This document shows, in pieces, positions 36,101-47,470 of a stretch of 64,000 nucleotides of DNA; positions within the stretch are counted from its first letter, which is position 1, and each line of letters opens with the position of its first letter. Both the position numbers and the translations under genes were made by a program. This DNA comes from Vitrella brassicaformis. Lineage: Eukaryota > Sar > Vitrellaceae. The notes under the pieces are model-generated. The model was not told the origin of the DNA and ran no database searches. It saw only the letters and a list, made by a program, of their open reading frames with translations. The stretch lies in contig CDMY01000123.1 of the NCBI GenBank assembly GCA_001179505.1, positions 94,111-158,110 on the forward strand. The letters run 5' to 3'.

Positions 36101-36801
36101 CTCTGTTCGCCGGGAACCACACTCTCAAGGTCTCTGTGCCGATGCCCGCTGGGGGCGCCATGGCGGTACGTATCCACACACACACACACGTGTCATGTGC
36201 ACTCTGTCCGTGTGTGTGTGTATGCGTGTGGTTGCAGAAGTTTGTGCAGCGGTCGTTGACGTGTCTGGGGTGCCGCGCGCCCATCAAGGAAGGCGCCCTC
36301 TGCAAAAACTGCAAAAAGAAGGAAATAGAGGTCATTCACACACAGATTACTTACTGTCCCCCTCTGTGTGCACCGCCATGGCTGTCTCTCTGTATCTGTG
36401 TCTCTGTGTTTCGATGTGCAGATCTACTTGAAGAAATTGGACACGTTCCGCGACAGGGAGCTCGAGTTCAACAAACTCTGGAGCGAGTGCCAACGGTCAG
36501 TCAGCCAATCCCACACACACACACACACACATCCATCCATCCATTTGTGTGTCTGTCTTTCCATCTGTGTGTGCATATTATGATTGTGCAGTTGCCAGGG
36601 TTCGCTGCACCAGGACGTCATCTGCACGTCCCGCGACTGCCCCATCTTCTACAGACGCGAGCGCGTCAAGAGAGACATTGCCCAAGCTGCGGTACGCACC
36701 GACGGGTGGAACTGTGCAGTCACACGTGGATTGATGCACCCCACTTCCCTGCGTGTGTGTGTGTGCAGGAGGCGATGCAGCGGCTCAAGATCGACTGGTA
36801 G
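29659..36801 (+). CDS. POLD1: DNA polymerase delta catalytic subunit
   Basis: Family-B replicative polymerase in about 44 exons, ATG 29659 to TAG 36799-36801. The N-terminal domain has '[11 protein letters not shown]' (about 30320). The 3'-5' exonuclease has motif I '[14 protein letters not shown]' (31549), motif II '[13 protein letters not shown]' (32114) and motif III 'YCLK' joined to '[12 protein letters not shown]' (32770-32930). The polymerase has motif A '[10 protein letters not shown]' (33508), motif B '[18 protein letters not shown]' (34175) and motif C 'YGDTDSVMV' (34560), so all catalytic Asp are present. The C-terminus carries the CysA zinc site '[17 protein letters not shown]' (36270) and the CysB iron-sulfur site, 'SECQR' joined to '[19 protein letters not shown]'. 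Known role: lagging-strand synthesis and repair with PCNA, binding accessory subunits through CysB. Exons average about 75 bp, separated by 60-130 bp introns rich in CA and TG repeats. Confidence 0.97.
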
Positions 36802-37277
36802 ACGAGCTGCAGACACGGGCGTGTAGAAAGGGGTTAATGGGGCCATATATGGGCGATGCATACATATTGTGTCTCTTTCGTACTGAGTGAGACCGTAGAT
36901 AGATGAATGGATGTGTACAGGTCAGTGATGGTGATGTTAGTAGTGCGGACGGGCACGCAGTGTACATATGCGGATCGATTCAGCCATACATGCAATCGTC
37001 TGTCGGTCCACCCACCATCACACCGTAGCAGCGATACCCAGAACACAACAGTCACACTCAGGACAGAATGCAAACACATGAAGACACAGACACCCACACT
37101 AGAGGGCATGGGACACAAAGACCTAGTGAGGTAGCGGTCGATCAACACTACTATGCAGCAATGCAGGCACTCTGACGGGGCACAATTGATGGCACACAGA
37201 CACGTGAGGACACATCTCTGAAAGTCACACGCAGCAGCACCAAAATGGAACATGAAGGGCAGGAAGCGTCAGTACGT
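36802..37277. other. Intergenic between converging genes
   Basis: About 475 bp of 3' flank with no coding composition on either strand. No long repeats; nothing recognised. Confidence 0.5.
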
Positions 37278-39171
37278 TTAAAAAACCTCCAACACCTCTA
37301 TCTCGTCAGTATCGAACACCCCACCACCTCCCAAAAGCGCCCGACCTACTCCGTCCATGTCTCCCTGGTAGCCAGCAGACACATCCTCTGCGCTGATGAA
37401 TTGATGACATCGGTTGAGGTCATCCCCGGCCCGACCCACTCCCGGTGGCCACCATCCTAGCAGCAGATGCCCCCCAATGAAAATGTAGCACTGCCCATAC
37501 GCGGCGCTTGACAGGCTGCTGTTCCTCCCCGCCACAAGCAGGCTAGCTCTGGGGGCGTCGTGGCCTATGAATTTCCGATTCGGATCCCGGTTGATTTCGA
37601 TTATTGCTGGATGGTCGCCGAGTTGAAAGTAGCACACCCGACACTGCCACATGGCTTGCTGTGCTGGCGGTTCGGGCATGGTGAAGTCGACGAAGCATGC
37701 AAAGCGGCGTTCACGATTGCGGACCCTCACACGGATTGCAAAGAGGAGGGGGCCGTGGCCAACCACTCGGTCCAGGAGGTCTACATGTCTCCAGCCGTCT
37801 CGAGATGCACTGCATTACGAAAAGACTCTAGACCATTTCACGTCTTTATTTGTGCAGTAGCCTACCGATAGAGAAGCCGGAATGACTTGGGTGCCCCCAG
37901 GCCGTTACAAATGACTCTCATGTCCCGCACACCACGGATGACCTGCCAGCAACATGTTACAGAGGTCTTGCAGCGACACTTTGCGTGCCTCACCTGGCTG
38001 TTGCAGCTCGGCCGGAAGAAGAAGGACGTGAGCGAGCAGCCACCCAGGATCGCTGACAGGGCTATTGCTACCTGTATACGACGCAGAGAGGCTTTTTGCA
38101 ATGGTCGACCGAGTCTGTTGCTGAACACCTACCAGCGTGCTGTTGTCGGTCTCCCTGCTGTCTCCTGAATCGCCGATCAGCTCGCGCACGCGTACACCTT
38201 GCTGGTCGAAGAGGCACGTTGTGCTGTTCATCACGAACAGGTCTCCGGCGGCAACTTTCACGGTCAGGTATTGGAGGCTCAGGCGGCCCTCGTCACACAT
38301 GAGTCGGTTGCGGCCATGGATGATGAGAATTGTCTCGTCCGACGCGCCCTTGATAGTCAGGTTGCGCTCAGGGATGGACATTTGGTGATAACACGTCGCT
38401 GGTGCCCCATCGCTGCATCTGTGGGTCGACGGCTGGGCTCCCATGTTGATGTGCATGCTGGTGTTAATTTCGTGGTAGCCGCTCGTCAAGTAGATGTGGC
38501 GGGCTGACGCGTTGCCGACTAGTGGTGCCTCGATTGCGGCCTCCAGCGTCTTGCAGAGCCTCCCATCGTGTTCCGCCTCAAGTTCCCAAATGTGGTGCTT
38601 AGCGTCTTCATCACTCACCACCACCAGCCAGCCCTTCTTCAGCAAATCCTCGGCGTGGCTCCTCTCCCTCATTTGCATGTCCTTGAACGCATTGTCTGCT
38701 GGAGCGCCGAGGTTGGAGGCGACAGTGGTGTTGAGCTTGCTCCAGCCGGCTGAGTGGCAGGTGGCCAACAGGACAAACCCCAAGGCCACAGTCAGGGTGA
38801 GGCATATGAACGACCACTTCAGCAGCCGCTTGAGGTCCTCGGCGTGTCTGCTGATAGCCGCCTTGAGATCTGCCGCGTGTGTGTTGATGGTCACCAACGC
38901 CTGCTCTATGCCGCCCTTCACAATGGCGTTGAAGGTGCCAACATGAGCAAGGAACGTCTCCAGGAGGGGAATCAGCCGGCCGATGGTAACTTCGCCCGAT
39001 CTCCTGCCGGAACTGCCGTACCTGCTCCACCAACCGGCCTACCGCATCGCCGCCGACTTCGTGGCCCGTGTTTGCCAGACGGCGAGAGCCACGGCTGACA
39101 GCACGAGCCGTCACAGCACCCCCCACAACAGTGGCAGCTGCCGTGAGAGCTGGCACTAACCACCACACCAT
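37278..39171 (-). CDS. Membrane protein of unknown function
   Basis: Unrecognised. From ATG 39171 an N-terminal hydrophobic segment ('VWWLVPALTAAATVVGGAV') precedes an amphipathic stretch. A second membrane segment follows ('SFICLTLTVALGFVLLATC', about 38800) after helical 'HAADLKAAISRHAEDLKRLL'. The bulk, with possible N-glycosylation sites (NTT, NAS, NTS, NLT, NST), could be a beta-rich extracytoplasmic domain ('HIYLTSGYHEINTSMHINMG', 'LQYLTVKVAAGDLFV'). Phase-consistent introns then join 'VAIALSAILGGCSLTSFFF', 'VIRGVRDMRVICNGLGAP' and a C-terminal domain ('IIEINRDPNRKFIGHD', 'GQCYIFIGGHLLLGWWP') to the stop at 37278. The frame changes near 38960-39000 with no good intron in sight, so the first 60 residues may be misjoined, or an indel is present. 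Confidence 0.6.
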
Positions 39172-39476
39172 CCTCGAGAAGCCGTGGGGCTCTCCTCTGC
39201 TTTTTTTTCCGCTAAGCACGGAAGCTCGCAGCAGCTGGTCTCTCGAATGCGTTCCTGCGTTCACGATGCGACCCCGGGTGGCTCTGTGAGGGTAGTTTCT
39301 GCAGATCTGGACACATGCGTCGCCGTTTCGTCATTCTGATGATTCGTCGATTGCCCTTCGCTCTCTGGTACGTGTAAGACCACAAACACAGTCATGACAA
39401 AGCAGCAGACGATGACACGCCTCCTTTCATGTGGCTACAGAACATAGATTTCATCGTGTAATCATCAATCACATCA
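39172..39476. promoter_or_regulatory. Divergent promoter region, membrane protein / MOB
   Basis: 305 bp between divergent starts. A TGACAAAGCAGCAGACGATGAC stretch lies near 39395. No TATA box or gene; regulatory role inferred from position. Confidence 0.35.
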
Positions 39477-41973
39477 TGGGTCAGACTCTCAAGAAGGGCC
39501 GGGGCAAGAGGAAAGAACCACAGCAGCAGCAGCAAGAACACCAGCAGCAGGAGGAAGGTACAGCCGCCCACACACATGCAACACGATACACCCTGCGTGC
39601 GTTCCTTCATGTGTGTGTGTTTCAGGTCAGGATGAGGATTGGACAGTAGTACAGGCAGAGGGTGATGAGGCACAGCCAGACGCACAGCCAGAGGGGCCTC
39701 CTGCCGCAGCAGCGGTAACAGATCCAGATGCACCACAGCCGACGGAGGCCGATGCGCCACAGCAGCAGCAGCCTGAGGACGACGCGCCGGAGCAAAAAGG
39801 TGAGCAAAGCATCAATGGGATCGATGGGATCGATGGGATCAACAACCAACACGCTCACTCAACGGACATGCACATGTCCTCACTGTGTGTGCAGATGGTG
39901 AGGACCACCAGGAGGGAGTCGAGCCGGCCGTCGAGCAAAAAGATGAAGGCACCATAGAGCCGGCAGACGACAAAGAGGTCGCCAAGACGCAGCCGGCGGG
40001 TCGGCCCAAGAGAAAGCAGAAAGGGTTGGACAGAACGGGCCACAGGGCGCCGAATGCGCCATTGCCGGAGGTGGCCTTAGAAGATGTCAAGAAGAAGGGG
40101 CTTCTCGAGGTCAGGATGCTGTGTACGCCTATGTGCGTCAGTCAGCCCACACTCATGTGTGGCCTGTGGTCAATGCGTTTGCAGGCGACAACGACGAAGC
40201 ACCTCAAGAAGAGGGAGTGGGAGAAGCGGCCGGCCCAGCAACCATCAGAGTAGGCAAGCGTTGGCAAGCAACGCCCACATACCACCAATACATGTGCTCT
40301 CTCTCTCTCTCTCTCTCTGTCTGTGTGTGTGTGTGTGTGTATGTGTGTGTGTGTGTATCAGGAAGTCAATGCTCTGCAGTGACCACCCCGGCAAGACCAC
40401 GTTTGACCGGTACGTAGACACACATGAGAGGAAGAGACCCACCGATTCATGTCAAAGCGATTTGTGTGCACGGATATGTGTGTGTGTGTGTGTGTGTGTG
40501 CAGATACTACACCCACGAGACCCTCAACAAGCGGCAGGCCATCCAGGACGTCCTCAAGTGCCCATTCGGCTCGAACATCAACAGAGAGGAAAACATCGCA
40601 CGCGCAAGTGAGCAGACAGACAGACAGACACACACGTCGGTAGCGAGGCGCGAAGGCTGCTGGCACATCTGCACAATATAATGTGTCTGTGTGTGTGTGT
40701 GTGCAGTAGTGGATTGCCGTGAGGACATCTCGCTTACGTCAGACTTCCTCATCGACAGGTGCACATGTCAGACAATGATGGCCGGCAAACGGTGAGGCAC
40801 ATACGCACACACACACAGCAATGGATGGATGGATTGCCGGATGAATGGATGTACGGACCATGGTGCGTGATGTGTTTGATGAATGGATGCAGCTGTGAGT
40901 TTCGGTGGTTTGAGGAACCAGACCGTTCGATCACTGCCCGCGAGTACATGAACAAACTCGTGGAATGGCTGCGCACGACACTCTCTCAGCTGCCCTCAGA
41001 CAAGAGTACATCCACACACACACACGCCCCAAGAGAGAGAGAGAGAGAGATGGGGGAGCGGCCTGCGCACGTGTGTCTATATGTGTGTGTTGCAGCGTAT
41101 CCGACTTCGTGCAAGGACGTGTTCGGCCAGATGGTGCGTCGGATCTTCTACGTGTATGCGCACGTGTACTACGAACACCTGCCGGACTTTGTGGAGATCG
41201 GAGAGGGCGGCCAACGGGTGGGTGGCCTACCCTTCTCACCTCACCGGAAAGCACTGCATGCTTGGGCGCTGCATGTGTGTGCGCGTGTGTGTGTGTGTGT
41301 GTCAGCTGTCAAGGATAGCGGATTTGAATGCGGGCTTCTGCCATATCCTGGGGCTATGCGACGTAAGCGACTGAGGTTGCCACACACAGCGCGACACATG
41401 GATGTGTCCATCCTCTCCCTGTCCGTCCATCGCTTCCAACAGATGTATGACCTGTTCGACGCTTCGCTCATCCCGCCGCTCCGGGTATGTCTGTGTGAAT
41501 GCCGGCCACACACACTCACCAGACACACGCCAACACAGCCCACCTGAGGCCAGGCTGCCTGTGTGTCCATCTCTTCCCTCTTGGCTTGATTGATGCAGGA
41601 AATAGTGTCCATCTACAGGAGCTCTCCAGGCTGGATCCGCGCAGAGCCAGCTGTAGCTACCGACGGCAATGGCAGCAGCAGCGAGCCGGCTGATGGCGCA
41701 GCGGCTGCGGCAGACAGAGCAGCCCCCGCCAACAATGACAATGAGCAACGGGTGAGTGGGCACCACCCCCACGGGCTGCCCTCTGTCTACGTGCATGCCT
41801 TCTCCTTTCGTGTGTGTGTGTGTGGGCAGCATTCGTCGTTGATAGCGGTTCAGGCGAGGTCGGCGGTGGATGTCGTGGCGATGATGGACGACGCGTCCAC
41901 AGAGCAGCTGATAGAGGCCTTCACGGAGGAGGAGGATGGAAGGAAGAAGACTGACACGGTCGTGATGGACTGA
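39477..41973 (+). CDS. MOB (Mps one binder) family kinase activator
   Basis: ATG 39477 to TGA 41971-41973, about a dozen exons. A long N-terminal extension is basic then Gln/Glu/Pro-rich and disordered ('MGQTLKKGRGKRKE', Gln runs, 'PKRKQKGLDRTGHRA'). The MOB fold starts near 40530: 'VLKCPFGSNINREENIA' and 'DISLTSDFLIDRCTCQTMMA', where the Cys pair is half of the zinc site. 'CEFRWFEEPDRSITAREYMN' and 'FGQMVRRIFYVYAHVYYEHL' (the His residues complete the zinc site) follow, then 'LNAGFCHILGLCD' and 'MYDLFDASLIPPLR' with 'EIVSIY'. The acidic tail ends in 'DTVVMD'. Known role: binds and activates NDR/LATS kinases in cytokinesis and polarity. Gly2 raises the possibility of N-myristoylation. An apparent stop at 40255 is avoided by a good donor (GTAGGC). 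Confidence 0.92.
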
Positions 41974-42962
41974 CATCACCGATGGACGGACGAACGTGTG
42001 CATTTGTGTATACGTGCTCATGTGTGTGATAGCGAGACAAGACAACCCCTGTGTGTCTGTGTGTCTATGTATGTGTGTATATGGCGGCGGGGAGAGAGGG
42101 CGGGGGGGCACTGGGGACCTTCTCGATGTATACGTACACTATTCGGGCCCCACACACGTACACAAGAATATGCACCGTTCCCGTGTCTCCGTCGATCCAT
42201 CGCCCCGCAAGTTGTCTCACGTCTATCGCAGCCGCACATGCAGGCATACACAAGTTCGCCACTTTGTAGGTCTCGCACCAAAAATGTGGGTCCAGGAAGT
42301 AGGATAATGTACAATACACCACATTCGACGAGTCATCTGGGTACTCGACTGAATGAGTACGTCGAGTGCATCGTGGACCAAGAATATTACAATCAGTCAG
42401 TCAGCGGCACACACATCTCACGCACTGCACCCAGCCGCACTCACCCAAGCCCTGACCGACACCATCCATCCATCCATCCACCACCAACCGACCTCCCGCC
42501 CCCGACAAGCACCACCACCACCACCACCCGACTGTTTCGGTCAACAAGAACACCGCCGACGCAAACAAGCAGACAGACGGGGAGAGAACAGCGACACAGC
42601 ACACCCAGGCACACAACGCCAAAAAAGAAAGGCCGCACATCGACAGAACGTAATGAACACAAACGATAGGGAGTCCGCACCATACGGAGGGACGAAAAAA
42701 AAAAGGACAAAGCAGTGTCCGCACCATACGGAGGGACGGAGGGACGAAAAAAAAAAGGACAAAGCAGTGTCCGCACCATACGGAGGGACGAAAAAAATGG
42801 GACAAAGCAGTGTCCGCACCACAGGGAAGGACAAAAAGAATAGGAAAAAGCAGTGTCACCACCATACGGAGGGACAAAAAGAAAAGGAGAAAGGAGAAGA
42901 AAAGGCAACGGGTAGGGCTGCTGACTCAAAAGCAATACAATACAATACAATACAATAATTAA
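41974..42962. other. Intergenic with simple repeats and a minisatellite
   Basis: About 990 bp between converging genes. It contains TG-rich DNA near 42050, CCATCC near 42462-42480, CCACCA near 42508, the minisatellite below, and an ATACA array at 42932-42957. Open frames over the minisatellite are repeat translations. No gene seen. Confidence 0.6.
42673..42897. repeat. Minisatellite, about 5 units of 42-52 bp
   Basis: Units begin GTCCGCACCATACGGAGGGAC, then an A-rich run, then GGACAAAGCAGT. They start near 42673, 42717, 42769, 42812 and 42854. Unit 2 has an extra GGAGGGAC; units 4 and 5 are diverged. The spacers do not differ as CRISPR spacers would. Confidence 0.8.
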
Positions 42963-45861
42963 CTAACTAACGTACATCCATACCACGGACAAAAACAAAA
43001 AAGAAACAGCCATCCTCCCCCGTCTGTCTACATATGGGGCGCGGGGGCCTCTTCTCGTGGTGGTGGTGGGTGGTGGGTGCGGTGCTTCTCGTCGCGGGCT
43101 GGCCGATGGCCGAACGATTTGATCATCCAGCCCATCGTCGCTGTCCTCATCGTCAGCATCGCCATCGCTGATAACATACGACACGTCCAGCACGTCTCGC
43201 TTGGTGTCAAATGCGTGATAGAAAGGCCTGAGACGCATCAGCAGGTCCTCCTCCGTCGGTGTCATGTGCTGCGGCGGGAAGGTGTCCGTGTCGGGTGCCC
43301 GCGGGAAGGGGTGAAAGCGAGATGGGAACGGCAGCGGAGGACGCAGACGGCTGCGACCTGTGGCAGACAGAAAAGACGCACACACATATACACACATAAA
43401 TGCAGAAAAGACCAGTTGGGTGGGTGTGCCTCTTCTTCTCTTCTGACCAGGTGCCGTGAGTGCTCAGGTGACAGGTGGGTGGTCGTCCCTCGGGAATGGG
43501 AGGGGCGTCGACTCACGGTCGGCGCGGCCCACCACCACTGTCTCGAATCTCGATGTGACCAAAGACCGCTGCCGACGCGGCTTTGGCTTGCGGCTACGCA
43601 ACATACACCTGAATGCATCAGTCCATCCATCCATTTATGTGTCAGACCAGATCAGTGAAAGCATAGTAGGTGTCTCCGTTCTTGTCTCACCTGTCTCTCA
43701 GTTTGGTGTCGACTTGAGCCACGGTGGCCGGGCGAGTAACGGCATCATGCCTCTTCTTGCCCCCTGTTCGTCGAGAAAATGAGTTCACATCCTGGAAACG
43801 ACACACACGGACGACCTGTGCGCGTGTGTGAAAGAATCCGACAGCCAAAGATGCCTTTACTCACCCTGTCGACGTCTGACGGCGCTATCCTTGGCGTGAG
43901 AGGCCGTCCACGCACACTGAGCGGCACGTCCGCATCATCGCCAGCCTTGCGCTCTTCCGATTCCGGAACTCTCCCTTTCTTCGTCTCAAAGGTCGTGTCC
44001 TCACCAACCCGCTGCCCCGTGTGCGTGTCGGTCGGTGCGCTGGCCTCCTTCTCGTCCTCCTCTTGGGTGTCTTCCTGCCAGCCCCTCGTCCGCACGCTCT
44101 CAAGCAAAGTTGGCGTCGGACACACCTGCGGCAAGGGCGTGGGGGGCATGTGTCGCATGACGGGGGACGGCATGAAAGCCCTCATACACGAAGCCCAGCG
44201 ACAGCTGCGTGATCGGGGCACGGCCTTCGTTCACGAGCACCTGCCGCGCCTCTGTCTCGCTGCCGGCCACTGCGAGCATGTCCAGGTATGGCTTGTGACG
44301 TCTCAGGGCGGCCGCAAGCTGCAGGGCGACATCTCCTTTGGCCGTTAGTGTCCTGATCTTCCGGAATCGCACGTCAAAGGGAGCCACAGGGGCTGCCCAG
44401 CCTCCTCGGTCTGCAGTGAGTCGAGCGCCAGCTCCTTGGGCATCCTCCATGCGAGAATGTCCGCCAGCTGCAGCTTGTCAAGGTTCGGCCGGACCTTGCG
44501 CAGCAGCACCCTGGCCAACCCCCAGCCCGATGCGACCCTTCACAGACCTCTCACCGGCTCCAGTCCAATGGGACTGAGTGCCTCGAGCTTGGAAGGTTTA
44601 GGTGGATCGGTGTCGGCTGAGGGGCTCCAGCCGTCCGCACACTCGATGGCGATGCTGCAGCCCCCAGGCGGCAACCACCATGAGAAGCGCAGCTCACCGA
44701 CCAGGCTGTCCGCGATCGGGCGGTTCTGTTCACATATCCATCCACCCATCCCTCCATCCATGTGTTGTGTGGCGGTGTGTGCATTTATGTCTCACCTGGG
44801 GGCGGGCCATCTGGTCCTGCATGGCCGTCCACACATAGCGGTATCTGACGGGCCTCATTCCCTGGACCTCGAAGCACAGAAGGTTGTTGTCCAAGACGTC
44901 AAGTCGCAGATTGCAAGTGTCCAGCAGCGCACTGAGGAGGGGCAGGCCGCAGGCTGGCAGCTCGCCTAAGTCGCACCGTGTGTGTGACAGCAGGTGGGTA
45001 AGGGGGACGTCATGGACGCCATCGCGTCAATCAGCGAGGCAGTCATTGAGGAGAAGCGTATGGCAGTCGCTTCAATGCACGATCACACACAGGAGATGCA
45101 GGAACTTCGAGCAACCGCGGTCCACCAAACGCCTCTGAAATTGCAACACAATCGAGAACACAATCCACGTTCCGAGGGCCTCTGCCCCCCGCTGTCTGTG
45201 GACTTCCATTCTGTGGCACCTGCAGGTCTCGGAGGCCGTGTGTGAGATCAGCTGATTCGATGCCGTAGAGCCTGGTGTGGCCTATCGTCCGCAGGTTCGC
45301 GAGAGGCCCCTGGCTTCCCTGCTGCCCCACTGGGATGGACCCAAACAGCTCCACCAGCTCTGGGGGCGTCTGTTGGCCCACCTGCAGGTGAGCCAGGGAC
45401 GTCGATGTGGCCACCGGGGACCACGGTGTCTGGTGCAGACACATCCATCCCCGCCCATCGGTCTTGAGATGTCCGCGGGGGACGCCGCTGACCTCTGTGA
45501 GCGCCGGAAGGCTGATGGATTGGGAAGGGGCGGCAGCAGGAGGGTCGGAGTTGGTGCTGGCAGCAGAAGGGTCAGTGACCTGAGTGAGCCCTCGGCCCAG
45601 GCCCTCCTTGTCCCGCGCCAATGGCCGTCCCGATACATGCCCCTCGACGAGTGCGATAACGATCCCAAGGCACCATCCTGGTGCAAACAAGGAGGGACCC
45701 CTTGTGCCGTGAGGGGTCTGTGGATAGCGGTGGATGAGGCACTTGAGGTTGACATCTGTTGGCCGAGCTCGTATGCCGTCTGCACCGTCATGGCCGTCCA
45801 GAATGACCGCTGCCGTGTGTGGCGGCAGTCGATGACGAGTGTGGAGCTCTAGAGGCGACAT
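42963..45861 (-). CDS. Unrecognised multi-exon protein
   Basis: Candidate ATG 45861 opens a 200-residue exon ('HTAAVILDGHDGADGIRARP', 'PPELVELFGSIPVGQQGSQG'). Further segments with good coding feel are 'ELPACGLPLLSALLDTCNLR' with 'CFEVQGMRPVRYRYVWTAMQ' (44966-44805), 'NRPIADSLVGELRFSWWLPP' (about 44730), 'KVRPNLDKLQLADILAWRMP' (about 44490), and 'GDVALQLAAALRRHKPYLDM' with 'TQLSLGFVYEGFHAV' (44340-44165). A Glu/Thr-rich exon follows (44090-43860), then a last exon with 'EEDLLMRLRPFYHAFDTK' and a His/Pro-rich end to the stop at 42963. The leucine spacing in the middle recalls helical or ankyrin-like repeats, but no family is clear. The frame switches near 44380. The 5' end may belong to the neighbouring low-complexity gene at 46.0-47.5 kb. 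Confidence 0.5.
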
Positions 45862-46002
45862 CTGACACCTTCAATTGAGCCATCTCTTCGTCGATGCGTT
45901 CTGACGGGGACAGACAGCTGATGAACGTGGGCCGGCATTGCGATAATGCGATAATGCGATGAGAGAGGGCCGTCAAGGCCCTGAACACACAGACACACAC
46001 AT

Positions 46003-47470
46003 CTATACGCATGATCTCTTTCTTGTGTGTGTCTCGCTCGCCACCTCTCTCAAGAAAAAGGGAGGCCCCGCCCCCCCTCCCCCTCCCCCTTCCACCCCAC
46101 TCCCCCAGAAAGACCGCATGTGCTGCCCCACATGCAGAGGCACCGACACCTCGCCCGCGCACCCAAACAACCAGAAGTACGTCGGTGTATCGGGAATCAT
46201 GATGACGTCGCCTTGCCAGTCGAGCAGCGTCACCCCATCGCTATGCAGACGAACCACCCCCTCCCTGCTCTCCGCCACTCGCACCCTCTTCATCGGCCGC
46301 CCCTCAGCCTCGTCTACATCCATCATCACCTCGTCGGTGTCGTCCACACGGCCGCTGTCCTGGGAGATAGGGGCGACAATGGACATGGCCAGGGCAGCCG
46401 TCGCAGGTGGCACGGGCGGTGTAGTGGCCGATGAGTGTGCACTTGCGGGTGCTGCTGCTATGGGGCTGGGGAGCGGAGGGCTGAGGTTGGTAACGGCAGC
46501 AGCCGGCGCAGCAGGGGTGCTAGACCTTGCACCCGCAGCGGCCATCGCTGCAACAGGCAGTAGCGGAGTAGGGGCGGCGTGTGGTAGAGCACCAGCAGCA
46601 GCAGCAGCAGCAGCAACAGGGGGCGGAGAGGGAGCATCGCGCGTCCTGGGGCCGTCAGGCTGCAGCAGCAGAGGCGCAGGAGCATCCTCAGGATCCGCAG
46701 CCCGACAGCCTCGACGCACACGGAGGCGTACACGCCTCCGGCCATTGCCCTCGGCAGGTGGAGCAGCCTCATCAGCTGAGGCGGCTGCGGCGGTGGAACC
46801 TTCTGGAGGCTGACGGGGGGCGTCCTCGTCTTCGATGAGCGGCCCGTCTTCTGTATCCCAGATTCTCACATTCCTCTGTACATATACACGCAGAACATAC
46901 ACGTATATGCTCACATCGCCATCCATGTGTCTGTGCATACGCGCCATCACTCACCTGACGCTCGGGCGTGCGGTACTGGTCCTCCTGGCCCGCCCCGCCC
47001 GTGGTGGCCGTGGGCTGCTCCCCTTGGCCTCCTCCTGCTGCCGCTGCTGAGCTAGATGGAGCGGCTGCCGCTGCAGCTGCAGCAGCTGGACCGCTGCCTC
47101 CCCCTTGCTCGCCCTCCCCTCGACCCCTCTTCCTCTCCTCCCCCGAGGACGTGTAACGATGAACCCCAACTGACATGCCCGCAGCCCTGAGTTGGGCGAC
47201 AAAGTCATCAATGGGCACCAGGTCTGGTCTGCTGCTGGATGCCGCCGGCTGCTGCTGGGTCTGGGTCGTGGCGACCGGGGCGGAAGGGGCTTGAGCACTT
47301 GGAGCAGGGGCTCTGGCGGCTGCCGCGATGCGCGACGCGAAATTGGCTGTGGAAACGGGCGCATGCCGGCCCGGGCTGCTCGGCTGGACGGCACCGGGTG
47401 CTGCTGCTGCCGTTGGATGACGACTGGCAGCGGGGCGGGGTGCTTCCACGCTGGGCGGAGTATTCGGCAT
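46003..47470 (-). CDS. Low-complexity Ala/Pro/Gly-rich protein, intact copy 1 of a local family
   Basis: Exon 1 (47470-46955) begins 'MPNTPPSVEAPRPAASRHP' and holds 'DLVPIDDFVAQLRAAGMSVG' then 'VHRYTSSGEERKRGRG' and ends 'RTPERQ' at a GTGAGT donor. Exon 2 (46875 down to 46003) begins 'RNVRIWDTEDGPLIEDED' and carries 'NGRRRVRLRVRRG', long Ala/Pro tracts, 'SGRVDDTDEVMMDVDEAEGR' and 'LLDWQGDVIMIPDTPTYFWL'. A good donor (GAG/GTGGCG, about 46023) and an acceptor about 63 bp on could extend it towards the next gene. Unknown function; basic and acidic patches in a disordered chain suggest a nuclear protein. Two related, damaged copies lie at 49.9-51.2 kb. Confidence 0.6.

Noticed and set aside
40253-40256. 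Stop codon in the MOB reading frame
   Set aside because: A good donor (GTAGGC) sits at the stop, and the next acceptor restores 'EKSMLCSDHPGKTTFDR' in frame.
42673-42897. Possible CRISPR array
   Set aside because: Units are tandem with diverged, not unique, spacers, and the genome is eukaryotic.
42401-42950. Long minus-strand frames with repeated 'PYGADTALSFFF' and 'PSVWCGHCF'
   Set aside because: They are reading-frame translations of the 42-52 bp minisatellite.
44994-45852. Plus-strand frames (for example 'KGDVMDAIASISEAVIEEK' at 44998) that look coding
   Set aside because: The 45277-45852 part is antisense to the better minus-strand exon 45861-45225. The 44998 part would lie in its intron; it remains possible as a small exon but has no partners.
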